Source: an uncultured Comamonadaceae bacterium (GTDB lineage Bacteria; Pseudomonadota; Gammaproteobacteria; Burkholderiales; Burkholderiaceae). From it: a stretch of DNA of 64,000 nucleotides. Of the stretch, positions 1 to 8,857 are shown piece after piece. Below the pieces are notes generated by a model that saw only the letters and a program-made list of their open reading frames with translations, was not told where the DNA came from and made no database searches. The stretch covers positions 11,513-75,512 of the forward strand of contig CAMLSD010000008.1 in NCBI GenBank assembly GCA_946482595.1, given 5' to 3'. Each line of letters opens with the position of its first letter. Position 1 is the stretch's first letter. Position numbers and translations under genes: made by a program.

Positions 1-3000
1 TTGTAGACCGCACCGCCGTTGCCGTTGTAGAGCACGATCTGCCAGCCGCTCAGGTCGGTACCCGCCGGACCGGCCACACCGATGGCCTCGCCGGTGTCGC
101 TGCCGGCGTTGTCGTAGTGCAGCTCATTGATGAACACGGCCGGCGTGGGTGCGGGCGGCGGCGGCGGCGGCGGCGGGGGCGGAGGAGGAGGCGGCGGGCC
201 ATCCGGGCTGCCGGCTTCGCTGTTCAGCCGCAGGCCGATCACGATCGGGTCATGGTCGGACGAGCGGAAGGCATCGGGGGCATACAGGGCCGGGTCGTCG
301 AAGCGGGTGTCGTAGTCGAGCGCCAGTTGTTCGTCGGCATTGATGTGCCAGTGCACGATGCCGGTGACCTCCGAGGCCAGCGCGGTGCTCGCCAGCGCAT
401 GGTCGAGCGAGCCACGCAGGCCGTCGAACACATAGCCGTGGTCGTCGGCAGAGCCCAGGTAGTCATAGCTGCCGCGCAGGGCCTCGGCATCGGCCGGGAT
501 GTCGTAGCCGCCATAGACCGCCGAGGCATCGAAGGCCGCGTCGCTGAGGAAGCGGATCGGGTCTTCCATCGCGTAGCTGTTGAAGTCGCCCACCAGCAGG
601 TAGTCGCCGTCGGTGGCGCCGGTGGGGTCGGTGGCCAGCCAGCGGGCCAGGTCCACCGCGGCTTCCAGGCGCGTCGGGTTGTTGTTGCCCTGCCCGTCGC
701 CGGCGTCGGCGTCGCCGGCAAAGTTGCTCGACAGCGACCCCTTGGACTTGAAGTGATTCACCACCATCGTGAACTGGCGGCTTGCGTCGTCGACATGGGC
801 GAAGGTCTGCGCCACGGGGACACGGTTGTCACCGGCAAAGGCGGTGTAGGTGGCCACGTCGGGCACGGCGGCCTGCCCCAGGGCCTGCACGCGTGTGGTG
901 TCGTAGACGATGGCCACCATGATGGCGTCGTCACCCGCGGTGGGCTCGGGGCTGCCGTTGCCGTCCTGGTAGGGCGCGCGGATGAAGTCGTAGCGGCCTG
1001 CGCCGGCCACGGCATTCAGTGCATCGACCAGATCGTCGATCGCACTGGCTTCGTCGGCAAAACCGTTGTTCTGCATCTCCATCAGGCCGAAGACGTCGGC
1101 GCCGGTGCCCAGCATGGCCTCGACGATCTTGGTCTGCTGGCGCGCGAACTCCTCGGGGTCGTTCGCGCCACGCTGGGCATGCGATGTGCCGTAGGGGTTG
1201 GTGAAGTTGCCCGACAGCGTGGTGAAGTAGTTCAGCACGTTGAAGCTGGCCACCCGGATGTCGGGCTGGCCCAGGTCGGCATCGGTGGGCGCGGCCGGCC
1301 GCGGGGCCGGCGTGAGGTCGACCGTGCCCACCGGCTGCAGCTCGTAGGCGCCAAAGCCGTAGCTGAGCACACCGCTGAGGCTGTTCACCGTGTCACCCAC
1401 CCGCACGAAGTTGTCCGGCGACAGCAGCTCGCCGCCCCGCGTGAGGGGATGGTCGCCCGACTGCAGCGTCGCAAGCGTGGGGTTCTGCACGCCGCTGCGG
1501 TCGTCGAGCTGCAGGCTGTTGCGTGCCAGGAAGTCGAGGTACTGCGCATGGCCCGCCACGTCGGGCAGGTTCTGCTGGGTGTACTGCTGCGGCACGGCAT
1601 CGGCATGGAAGACGATCTCGCCGTAGCGGCCGAAGGTGTAGGTGTCGGACGCGTACAGCGCACCGCCACTGGCAGCCGTCACCTCGATGAACATGCCCTC
1701 GAAGGCCTCCAGGGCCTCGGCCGTGGCCAGCGGCAGCGTGACGGGCACGGCGGCATCGAGGCTGGCCGGCGTGCCGTCCTCGACGACCGTGAGTGCCCCG
1801 ACGGTGGTGAGTTCGGTCAGGCCGTTGAACTCGGTCACGGTGCCGCTCAGGCGCACCAGGTCACCGATGCTCTGCGCATCCACCGGCGCGGGCGCATTGC
1901 CGTAGTACACCGCCAGCCCTTCGGAGCTGCGGGCATCGCCGTCCTGGTCGGCACTTTCTTCCTGCACGAAAAACAGCCTGAGCTCGGGCAGCCAGGCCGT
2001 CACGCGGGCCTCGACGGTGACGTTCTGGCCGGCCAGGGGCGACACCTCGCCCACCCCCTGGATCGCACTGATCGGCGTGGGCTGCGGGAAGACGATCTGC
2101 CCGTCCACCAACGCTGCAGGTGTGGCGTCACTTGTGGCCCACTGCGCCGGGTCGCGCACGGCGGCGGCCAGCGCCTGCAGGTCGGCCGGGAAGGCGCCGG
2201 CATAGATGGCGTTGTCGGTCGTGAAGGTCCAGGTCGGCACATCGGCCGGCACCTCGCCAGCGCTGCCACCTCCGGTGTTGATGGCCGCCAGCATGCGCTC
2301 GACGCTCAGCGCCCCGGCCGCACCATCGGCCAGGCCCGTGACCTCGCCCTGGAAGGCATGCACGGTCTCGGCCGAGGTGGAAATGCCCCCGGTGCGACCC
2401 TGCGCCACCCCATGCGACACGGTTGGATTGCCCAGCGCATCGGCCGTGTCGACCTGCACCGTCACCACGGTGCCGGCCGGGACGGCTTCGGTGGCCGTCC
2501 AGACGAAGGCCGATTCACCGCTGGCCGGGAAGGCACCGCCGCTGAAGTCACGGTCGGTGAACACGATGCGCGTGCCGGCCTCGACCGGCTTGAGCAAGGT
2601 GAAGGCCATGGCGTCGGGCGCATCGCCATTGACGGCCAGGAACAGCAGGTCACCGGCCTGCAGGGTCGTGCCCTCGGGCAGCGCCTGCGGTGTGGTGAAG
2701 TCGATCGCCTCGGCGCCTTGGGCCCCCGCGTGCGGGTTGCCCGCGGCGTCGACCACCGTGTCGGCCTGCCAGGTCAGGGTGTAGCGGGTGCCAGGCTGCA
2801 GCTGGCCCAGGTCGAGCTGCACGCGGTTGTAGGCATGGCTGACCTCCGGCGCGTCGGCGGCCAGGCTCAGCACCGGCGTGCTGCCGGCCATGAGCACAAA
2901 GCTGCCCTGGCCGGCACGCACCGGTTCGTCGAACACCAGCGTCGGGCGCGCAGCGAGGCTCACCTCCTGGGCGTCGTCGGCCGGATCGCTGCGCAGCAGG

Positions 3001-4688
3001 GTCGGGGCGCTGACATCGGCCGGGGCGGCACCACCGAGCTGCACCCAGTTGCCGCGAAACTGCTGCTCATCGGGCGGCAGGTCCTTGGACACCTGGGTCT
3101 GGCCACTCCAGAGGGTGTCGCCGTTGTCCTGCAGCAGCTGCACCCAGCTGCCGTCACCCAGCGCTGCCGGTACCTCGACGATGCTCTCGAAGGAGGCGCC
3201 GTTCTCGAGCAAGGCATCGAGCGCGACGGCCTGCTGCACCAGCCCGATCGCCTGCCCCTGGGCGTCCACACGGCCGTCCCAGCGGTAGAGCCGGAAGTCA
3301 TCGGCCACATCGGCGCTCGCCGGGCCGCTCGGGCCGGCCAGCACGAGGTAGTCTCCGTCGGCATTGCGCTCGATGCTGCGGATGCCACGCCCCCCCAGGT
3401 CCAGCTCGATCGGTGCACCGAACGCCGGCGCGACACCGGTCCCGCCCAGCACGTCGGTGATGTTGTCCAGCGGCACGATCAGCGCGGTGCGAGCCGCACC
3501 GCCTTCGGTGACCGGGGCACGGAAAGCCAGCCACAGTGACTGCCCGTCGGGCGAGGTCGTCAGGCCTTCGATGCCCAGGCCGTTGTCGCGCTCCGGCGAA
3601 CCACTGGCCGCAGCCGCAGCCAGACCATAGTGCCCGGCGCCACGGCCATGGGCATCCGCGCCGTCCCAGGCCACCAGCGCGGCTTCCAGGCCGTTGAAGC
3701 GGCCACTGAAGTTCAGGCGGGTGTCGGCGCCCTCCCCCTGCAGTTCGGCGGCAAACAGCCACTCGCGGTGGTCCTGGTCGCGGCCGCTGCTGCTGTTGCC
3801 ATGCGAGCCGATCACGACGATCGAGTCGCCCACGCGGGTGCTGCCTTCCACGTCGAGTTCCTCGCCATCCAGCCCGAGGTAGTCGTCAAACGACAGCTCA
3901 GCGAGCGCCGGGCCGCCGTCACGGTCATAGACCCGCATCACGTTGGCCTCGTCGTCGCCCACGAGCATCAGCCCGCCGTCCAACGCCAGCGCGGTCGACG
4001 CGTCCGAGCTGCCCGAGGTCGTGCCGGCTGGCGGCGTGAACAGCGCGGTGGGCTCGGGCGGCTCCTCGACCGGATCGGTGGTGGTGATGGTGAGATGCTG
4101 GGTGTCGCGCAGGCCCTGCTGGTCGCGCACCGTGACGGTGATCTCATAGCTGCGCGCGGCCTCGGTGGGGGCGGCGCGGAACTGCAGTTCGCCCGTCTGG
4201 GCGTCGATCGTGAAATGGCGACGGTCCGGGCCGGACAGGCTGTAGCTCAGGCGTGCGCCGGCGTCGACGTCCTCGGCATCGAGGTCGGCCACCTGCAGCG
4301 TGCCCACCGGCACCTCGATCTGGGCGCGCGCCGCACCGTCGAAGCTGGTAATCACCGGCGCTTCGTTCACGTCGATCACCCGCACGACGTGTTCCGCGCT
4401 GATGCCCGAGGCCGCCGTCACATCGCGTGCCACCACGCGCAGCTCCAGGCTGGCCGTGGTCTCGAAGTCCAGCCTGACCCCCGGCTTGAGCTGCAGCGTG
4501 TAGTACGAACCGAACACACGCTCCAGGTTGAACAGTGCGGCATCGCGCCCTTCCAGCCCCACCACGTTGCGCCCGCCGTCACGGTCGACCACGGTCACCA
4601 GGGCTGTGGGCAGCCAGTTCAGCAGGCTGGTGTTTTCTCGGACGCCCGGGGTGATGGGCGTGATGCGGATGTCGGTGGGGCCGGCCAT
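1..4688 (-). CDS. ExeM/NucH-family extracellular endonuclease, multi-domain, C-terminus cut by window edge
   Basis: Reading the minus strand from ATG 4688 (AGGAG five bases upstream) gives at least 1562 open codons that leave the left edge. Order of parts: cadherin-like repeats (about residues 15-215), a DUF3616-like beta-propeller region (about 220-495), a bacterial Ig-like domain (about 560-655), a second beta-rich domain, an OB-fold-like region (about 866-975), an endonuclease/exonuclease/phosphatase domain (about 1143-1490), a 15-proline linker and the start of a lamin-tail domain. The nuclease motifs are complete: NVLNYF, EMQNNG, NHFKSKG, GDFNSY and the final SDHDPIV. Family members are secreted nucleases that degrade extracellular DNA. 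There is no Sec signal peptide at this start. That fits type I secretion through a C-terminal signal that would lie outside the window (inference). Confidence 0.9.
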   Translation of the reverse strand, partial: MAGPTDIRITPITPGVRENTSLLNWLPTALVTVVDRDGGRNVVGLEGRDAALFNLERVFGSYYTLQLKPGVRLDFETTASLELRVVARDVTAASGISAEHVVRVIDVNEAPVITSFDGAARAQIEVPVGTLQVADLDAEDVDAGARLSYSLSGPDRRHFTIDAQTGELQFRAAPTEAARSYEITVTVRDQQGLRDTQHLTITTTDPVEEPPEPTALFTPPAGTTSGSSDASTALALDGGLMLVGDDEANVMRVYDRDGGPALAELSFDDYLGLDGEELDVEGSTRVGDSIVVIGSHGNSSSGRDQDHREWLFAAELQGEGADTRLNFSGRFNGLEAALVAWDGADAHGRGAGHYGLAAAAASGSPERDNGLGIEGLTTSPDGQSLWLAFRAPVTEGGAARTALIVPLDNITDVLGGTGVAPAFGAPIELDLGGRGIRSIERNADGDYLVLAGPSGPASADVADDFRLYRWDGRVDAQGQAIGLVQQAVALDALLENGASFESIVEVPAALGDGSWVQLLQDNGDTLWSGQTQVSKDLPPDEQQFRGNWVQLGGAAPADVSAPTLLRSDPADDAQEVSLAARPTLVFDEPVRAGQGSFVLMAGSTPVLSLAADAPEVSHAYNRVQLDLGQLQPGTRYTLTWQADTVVDAAGNPHAGAQGAEAIDFTTPQALPEGTTLQAGDLLFLAVNGDAPDAMAFTLLKPVEAGTRIVFTDRDFSGGAFPASGESAFVWTATEAVPAGTVVTVQVDTADALGNPTVSHGVAQGRTGGISTSAETVHAFQGEVTGLADGAAGALSVERMLAAINTGGGSAGEVPADVPTWTFTTDNAIYAGAFPADLQALAAAVRDPAQWATSDATPAALVDGQIVFPQPTPISAIQGVGEVSPLAGQNVTVEARVTAWLPELRLFFVQEESADQDGDARSSEGLAVYYGNAPAPVDAQSIGDLVRLSGTVTEFNGLTELTTVGALTVVEDGTPASLDAAVPVTLPLATAEALEAFEGMFIEVTAASGGALYASDTYTFGRYGEIVFHADAVPQQYTQQNLPDVAGHAQYLDFLARNSLQLDDRSGVQNPTLATLQSGDHPLTRGGELLSPDNFVRVGDTVNSLSGVLSYGFGAYELQPVGTVDLTPAPRPAAPTDADLGQPDIRVASFNVLNYFTTLSGNFTNPYGTSHAQRGANDPEEFARQQTKIVEAMLGTGADVFGLMEMQNNGFADEASAIDDLVDALNAVAGAGRYDFIRAPYQDGNGSPEPTAGDDAIMVAIVYDTTRVQALGQAAVPDVATYTAFAGDNRVPVAQTFAHVDDASRQFTMVVNHFKSKGSLSSNFAGDADAGDGQGNNNPTRLEAAVDLARWLATDPTGATDGDYLLVGDFNSYAMEDPIRFLSDAAFDASAVYGGYDIPADAEALRGSYDYLGSADDHGYVFDGLRGSLDHALASTALASEVTGIVHWHINADEQLALDYDTRFDDPALYAPDAFRSSDHDPIVIGLRLNSEAGSPDGPPPPPPPPPPPPPPPAPTPAVFINELHYDNAGSDTGEAIGVAGPAGTDLSGWQIVLYNGNGGAVY
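153..197 (-). repeat. 15-proline codon run in the nuclease gene
   Basis: A GGC/GGA triplet tract read on the minus strand as 15 consecutive Pro codons (residues 1498-1512). It links the nuclease domain to the lamin-tail domain. Such triplet runs are prone to length change by slippage. Confidence 0.9.
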
Positions 4689-4796
4689 GGATGCTCCTGT
4701 GTGCTACGACGGAGACGCCGCGGATCGGGGCGCCTGACGAGTCGCGAAGTCTCGTTGCCGCAGATGACATGACCGTGAACAAATGCCGTCAGGCTT

Positions 4797-6062
4797 TCAT
4801 CTGGTGACATGCCCGACGGGCGCGCCCCAGGCCGGCACCAGGCAGTCGGGCGACACGGCCCCGCAGTGCGTCAGGCCCAGCATCGCCAGGTTGCGATCGA
4901 CTTCGTCATGCAGCAGGCCAAGGGCATGCGCCACACCGGCCTGTGCCGCCACGGCGGCGGCGTACTGCATGGGCCGGCCGACCCACACGCAGCGGGCCCC
5001 GAGCGCCAGCGCCTTGATCACGTCGCTGCCGCGGCGTATGCCGCCATCGAGCATCACGACCATCGAGCCTGCGGCCGCGGCGATCTCGGGCAGCACCTGC
5101 AACGGCGCCACGGCGCCGTCGAGCTGGCGCCCGCCGTGATTGGACACGACGATGCCGTCCACCCCCCGGGCCAGCGCCTGGCGCGTATCGTGTGCACTCA
5201 GGATGCCCTTGAGCACCAGTGTGCCGGGCCAGCGGCGCCGGATGTGGTCGACGTGCTGCCAGCCCAGGTGGTCGCGCGCCGCGAAGTCGCGCACGACCCG
5301 CGACGACAGGATGGGTGCGCCCCGCTCGGCAAACGAGTTCTCGAAGTGCGGCATGCCCTGCGTGAGCAGGGTGCGCGCCAGCGTGCCGATCAGCCAGCGC
5401 GGGCGGGTCAGGCCGTCCCAGGCCAGCCGCAGCGACGGCCGCAGCGGGGTCGAGAAGCCGCTGCGCACGTTGTTCTCGCGGTTGCCAGCCACCGGCAGGT
5501 CGACCGTGATGACCAGCGTGCGATAGCCCGCGGCGGCGACCCGGTCGAGCAGGGCGTCGATGCGCGGCAGGTCGCCGGGCAGATAGGCCTGGAACCACGC
5601 CCGCGGCGCGTGCACGATCAGTTCCTCGAGCCGGGTGAGCGCCGACCCGCTGACGACAAAGGGCACACCCGCCTCATGTGCCGCACGCGCCTGGGCCACG
5701 TCACCCCGCCACGCCGACAGCGCATTCAGGCCCATGGGGGCGATGCCGAAAGGCGAGCGGTAGGACTCGCCGAACAGCGAGATGTCCTGCCGCCGCTGCG
5801 AGACGTCGACCAGCACGCGCGGGCGGAACGCCAGGGCCTCGAAGGCTGAACGGTTGGCGCGCAGTGACTGGTTGTCCTCGGCGGCCCCGGCCACGTAGCC
5901 GAAGATCGGCCGCGGCAACTGCCGGCGTGCCGCCGCCTCGAAGTCGTCGAGCGAGAGGATGCCGCGCAGGCGCCGCGGCAGGCGGATGGCCCCCGGGTTC
6001 AGGTAGCTGCCGCTGCGGGCGAACGAGCTGGCGGGCACGTTGTGGGTGGCGGAGGTGTTCAA
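4797..6062 (-). CDS. FMN-dependent alpha-hydroxy-acid oxidase/dehydrogenase
   Basis: 421 residues from a TTG start at 6062. I chose it because GGGAG lies about seven bases upstream and the family N-terminus (LSLDDFEAAARRQLPRPIFGYVAG) follows soon after. Motifs of the L-lactate/mandelate/glycolate family are present: YVAGAAEDNQSLRANR, the FMN-binding APMGLNAL stretch, the VDLPVAGNREN segment, the catalytic base in SNHGGRQLDG (His309) and the flavin-phosphate region MLDGGIRRGSDV. The enzyme oxidises a 2-hydroxy acid to a 2-oxo acid; the exact substrate cannot be read from the sequence. It is transcribed away from a LysR gene, across a strong palindrome, so control by that regulator is likely. 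Confidence 0.88.
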   Translation of the reverse strand: MNTSATHNVPASSFARSGSYLNPGAIRLPRRLRGILSLDDFEAAARRQLPRPIFGYVAGAAEDNQSLRANRSAFEALAFRPRVLVDVSQRRQDISLFGESYRSPFGIAPMGLNALSAWRGDVAQARAAHEAGVPFVVSGSALTRLEELIVHAPRAWFQAYLPGDLPRIDALLDRVAAAGYRTLVITVDLPVAGNRENNVRSGFSTPLRPSLRLAWDGLTRPRWLIGTLARTLLTQGMPHFENSFAERGAPILSSRVVRDFAARDHLGWQHVDHIRRRWPGTLVLKGILSAHDTRQALARGVDGIVVSNHGGRQLDGAVAPLQVLPEIAAAAGSMVVMLDGGIRRGSDVIKALALGARCVWVGRPMQYAAAVAAQAGVAHALGLLHDEVDRNLAMLGLTHCGAVSPDCLVPAWGAPVGHVTR

Positions 6063-6122
6063 GCGGTGGCTCCCGGTGGTGAATGCGTGGGGCTCGGTTA
6101 TCGGGCCTGTCGCGCTCAGAAG

Positions 6123-6156
6123 AAAGCGAATTGATCGACACGATCTGATTCGCTTT
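6123..6156. promoter_or_regulatory. Nested palindrome, candidate LysR operator
   Basis: AAAGCGAAT at 6123-6131 and ATTCGCTTT at 6148-6156 are exact reverse complements. Inside them GATCG and CGATC pair around a 3-base centre. The element sits in the divergent gap between the oxidase and LysR genes, where no transcript should need to end. I therefore read it as a dimeric operator rather than a terminator. Confidence 0.55.
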
Positions 6157-6176
6157 TTTGAAACTGTTGAGGCACC

Positions 6177-7115
6177 ATGCCGGAACGGCCATCCACCCCG
6201 GACGCCGCCTGCCCCATGACCCTGAAGCAACTTGAAGCCTTCTACTGGGCGGCCACCTGCGCCAGTTTTGCGGTGGCGGCGCAGCGTGTGCACCTGTCGA
6301 TGTCGTCGCTGTCCAAGCGCATTGCCGAGCTGGAGCTGTCGCTCGGCGAGCGGCTGTTCGACCGCAGCGGCCACCGGGCCACGCTGACCGACACCGGTCG
6401 CCGCCTGGTGCCGCGTGCGCGCGACCTGCTCCAGGCCGCCGATGCCCTGCGGCACGACCTCGGCCAGCACACCGGCCTGCACGGCACCTGCCGGCTGGGG
6501 GTGGGCGAGCTGTCGGCGCTGACCTGGCTGCCGCGGCTGGTGCGCCGTGTGCAGGCCGACCACCCGGCCTTGCAGCTGGAGCCTCACGTCGACATCGGCG
6601 AGGTGCTGGAGCGGCGCATCGAGGCCGGCGAACTCGACCTCGCGGTGGTGGCCGGGCGGTCGTCGCGCAGTGCCATCGCCTCCCAGGCCGTGGCCGAGGC
6701 ACGGTTTGTCTGGTGCGCACAACCGGCGCTGGTCGGCCGCGCCAGGTCGTTCGGTCCGGCGCTGCTTGGCCAGTCCACGCTCGTGACCCTGCCCCCCGGT
6801 GCCGGCACCACCCGCATCCTCGAAGACTGGCTGGCCGCGCACGACGTGCAGCCGCGCCAGCGCCTGCACTGCAACCACTGGGGCGCCGTCGCCGGCATGC
6901 TGGTCGAGGGCGTGGGGGTGGGGCTGCTGCCCCAGGGCTGGGCGCGCGCGCTGTCACGCCGCGGCCTGCTGCGCAGCCTTCGCTCCCAGCCGGAAGTGGC
7001 TGCGCTGGCCTACACCTGCCAGTGGCGGCGCGACGACCACCGCGCGCTGGTGCGCAGCCTGCGCGAGCTGGTGGTGCAGGTGGCCGATTTCGGCTCAGGC
7101 GGTCTGTTCCAGTGA
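6177..7115 (+). CDS. LysR-family transcriptional regulator
   Basis: 312 residues from ATG 6177, preceded by GAGG. An alternative ATG at 6216 lacks a ribosome site. A winged helix-turn-helix occupies roughly residues 14-73 (MTLKQLEAFYWAATCASFAVAAQ, SMSSLSKRIAELE, GERLFDR). It is followed by the effector-binding domain of about 220 residues, with the usual GxGVGLLP stretch near the C-terminus. It is divergent from the alpha-hydroxy-acid oxidase, the classic arrangement for a LysR activator and its target. The inducer is unknown. Confidence 0.9.
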   Translation: MPERPSTPDAACPMTLKQLEAFYWAATCASFAVAAQRVHLSMSSLSKRIAELELSLGERLFDRSGHRATLTDTGRRLVPRARDLLQAADALRHDLGQHTGLHGTCRLGVGELSALTWLPRLVRRVQADHPALQLEPHVDIGEVLERRIEAGELDLAVVAGRSSRSAIASQAVAEARFVWCAQPALVGRARSFGPALLGQSTLVTLPPGAGTTRILEDWLAAHDVQPRQRLHCNHWGAVAGMLVEGVGVGLLPQGWARALSRRGLLRSLRSQPEVAALAYTCQWRRDDHRALVRSLRELVVQVADFGSGGLFQ

Positions 7116-7220
7116 GCGCAAGTTCGTCAGCCACGGCCGGCCCAACTCGGTGAGAATGCACACGGGCCCGCTGCCGGGCCTTCCGCCCCGTTTCTGCGCC
7201 ACCCCCAACCGGAGCAAACG

Positions 7221-7598
7221 ATGACCACGATCACCCATGCCGTGAACTGGTTCGAGATTCCCGTGAGCGACTTTGCACGCGCCAAGGCGTTTTACGAGGC
7301 CGTGCTCGGCCGCCCGATCGAGACGATGACCATGGGCCCCTCCACGATGGGCTTCCTGTCGTCCGACCCGAATGGCGTGGGCGGCGCCATCGTGCATGAC
7401 GAGAGCACCACCCCCTCCCAGCAGGGCACGCTGGTCTACCTCAACGGCGGCGACGACCTCGCCCCGATGCTGGCCCGCGTCGAGCCCGCCGGGGGCCGCA
7501 TTGCCATTCCCAAGACCGAGATCGGCAACGGTTTCGGATTTTTTGCCCACTTTGTCGACACCGAAGGCAACAAGGTGGGCCTGCATTCGATGCAGTGA
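7221..7598 (+). CDS. VOC (glyoxalase/dioxygenase-fold) protein
   Basis: 125 residues. Starts NWFEIPVSDFARAKAFYEAVLG, the first beta-alpha-beta module of the vicinal oxygen chelate fold, and ends FVDTEGNKVGLHS, the usual last strand. It is a single-domain member that would act as a dimer. Family members include glyoxalases, fosfomycin-type resistance proteins and ring-cleavage dioxygenases; nothing here decides between them. A small basic protein gene follows after 24 bases and is probably co-transcribed. Confidence 0.85.
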   Translation: MTTITHAVNWFEIPVSDFARAKAFYEAVLGRPIETMTMGPSTMGFLSSDPNGVGGAIVHDESTTPSQQGTLVYLNGGDDLAPMLARVEPAGGRIAIPKTEIGNGFGFFAHFVDTEGNKVGLHSMQ

Positions 7599-7622
7599 CC
7601 CGTTCGCAACCAGGAGATCCCC

Positions 7623-7775
7623 ATGCCCAAAGGCGTCCAGCGCAGTGACAAGATGAGCAAGAAACCCAAACAGGACAAGAGCCCGCCCAAGGAGTCCTCG
7701 TCGGTCTCGACCCGCCCGGTGGCACCCACCACCTCGGTGATGCCCAAGGGCAAGCTGAAGAACAAGCCCGCCTGA
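7623..7775 (+). CDS. Small Lys/Pro/Ser-rich basic protein
   Basis: 50 residues, ATG 7623 with AGGAGA seven bases upstream. Sequence is highly basic and low complexity (12 Lys), begins MPKGVQRSDKMSKKPKQDK and ends KLKNKPA. Probably disordered. Short basic proteins of this kind are widespread and uncharacterised in proteobacteria. It follows the VOC gene by 24 bases. I see no domain and propose no function. Confidence 0.72.
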   Translation: MPKGVQRSDKMSKKPKQDKSPPKESSSVSTRPVAPTTSVMPKGKLKNKPA

Positions 7776-7787
7776 GCCGGCCGGCGC

Positions 7788-8774
7788 TCACGCTGCACTC
7801 GCCCGCCGTCGGCGGGTGCGGTGAACACGCTGGATCTGCCCGGCCAGGGCGGCCACCCTTTCACGCAGGGCGGCCGGCTCGACCACCTCGGCTTCGCCAC
7901 CCAGGCCCAGGACCTGACGGGCGCCATGCTCGACAGATTCGACCGCGAGCCGAACCAGATGCCATCCGGCACGCCCGCCCGCCGGGACCGGCAGTTCCTC
8001 GAAGGGGCTGCGCGCATGCACCAGCCAGCCCCGCGCGCGTGCCGAGACCCAGACCTGAGCCTGGAGCGGTCGCAATTCGGCCTCGAAACGCGCTGACGCC
8101 TCGGCCCAGTAGCGGGCCAGCTCGAACCCGGCGGGCCGCCGGAACGTCGCCCGCCCGGGCATCAGCTCCAGCACACTGGCCAGACGATAGGTTCGCACCT
8201 CGCGCTCGCCCGCCTGGCGCGCGGCGATGTACCAGACCCCGGCCTTCAGGACCAGTCCCAGCGGTTCGAGCTCACGCCAGGTGGTGCGCTGCCAGCTGGC
8301 GTACCGCACGCGGATGCGCCGGCCTTCCCACACCGCCTGCGCCACCTCGGCCAGCCGGGCCGGCGTCTCGGGCGCGCGGTACCAATCCAGGGGGTCGATG
8401 TGCAGCCGGTCGGCCACCCGCGCCGCCTGTTCGCGCAGCGGAGCCGGCAGGCTGGCCACCAGCTTCAGCCGCGCCGACACGGCCGCGCCCCCCAAACCCA
8501 GGTCGGTTGCCGCGCCGGGCAGGCCCGCCAGCAAGAGCGCATGGGCCTCGGGTTCGGTCATGCCGGTGAGCTGCGTGCTCCAGCCGGGCCGCAGCCGGAA
8601 TCCGCCTTCACGTCCGCGCTCGGCCCACAGCGGCACACCGGCCGCCGAGAGCTGATCGACATCGCGCAGGATCGTCCGCTCGGACACTTCCAGCGCCGAT
8701 GCCAGGGCCGAAGCCGTCATGCGCTCATGCGTCTGCAGCAGCATCAGGATGGACAGCAGTCGACTGGCTTTCAT
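7788..8774 (-). CDS. YafY-type HTH/WYL-domain transcriptional regulator
   Basis: 328 residues from ATG 8774. Residues 1-60 form a DeoR/HTH_11 winged helix (RLLSILMLLQTHERMTASALA, VSERTILRDVDQLSAAGVP). The WYL domain lies at about 135-220, with the signature GVWYIAA, and a WCX-like C-terminus follows. WYL proteins are ligand-responsive regulators, often of stress or metabolic genes. The gene diverges from the NIPSNAP gene and a 17-bp palindrome lies between the two starts. Confidence 0.9.
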   Translation of the reverse strand: MKASRLLSILMLLQTHERMTASALASALEVSERTILRDVDQLSAAGVPLWAERGREGGFRLRPGWSTQLTGMTEPEAHALLLAGLPGAATDLGLGGAAVSARLKLVASLPAPLREQAARVADRLHIDPLDWYRAPETPARLAEVAQAVWEGRRIRVRYASWQRTTWRELEPLGLVLKAGVWYIAARQAGEREVRTYRLASVLELMPGRATFRRPAGFELARYWAEASARFEAELRPLQAQVWVSARARGWLVHARSPFEELPVPAGGRAGWHLVRLAVESVEHGARQVLGLGGEAEVVEPAALRERVAALAGQIQRVHRTRRRRASAA

Positions 8775-8789
8775 GGGGGCCGGTGAATC

Positions 8790-8806
8790 ATGACAGACGG
8801 TGTCAT
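8790..8806. promoter_or_regulatory. Palindrome ATGACA-N5-TGTCAT, candidate WYL-regulator operator
   Basis: Perfect six-base arms around GACGG, located 16 bases upstream of the regulator's ATG and 52 bases upstream of the divergent gene's ATG. A further half-site (TGACA) follows at 8815. Position between a regulator and its divergent neighbour suggests autoregulation plus control of the neighbour. Confidence 0.5.
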
Positions 8807-8857
8807 CTTATGCGTGACACGATGGCCTGCATCGATCCTTGCACCCGGAGCCTGCCC

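Noticed and set aside
117..3539. Long plus-strand frame of about 1140 codons
   Set aside because: It is the mirror of the minus-strand nuclease gene. The product is low-complexity (runs of Arg, Gly, His, Val) with no domain, whereas the opposite strand has clear nuclease motifs.
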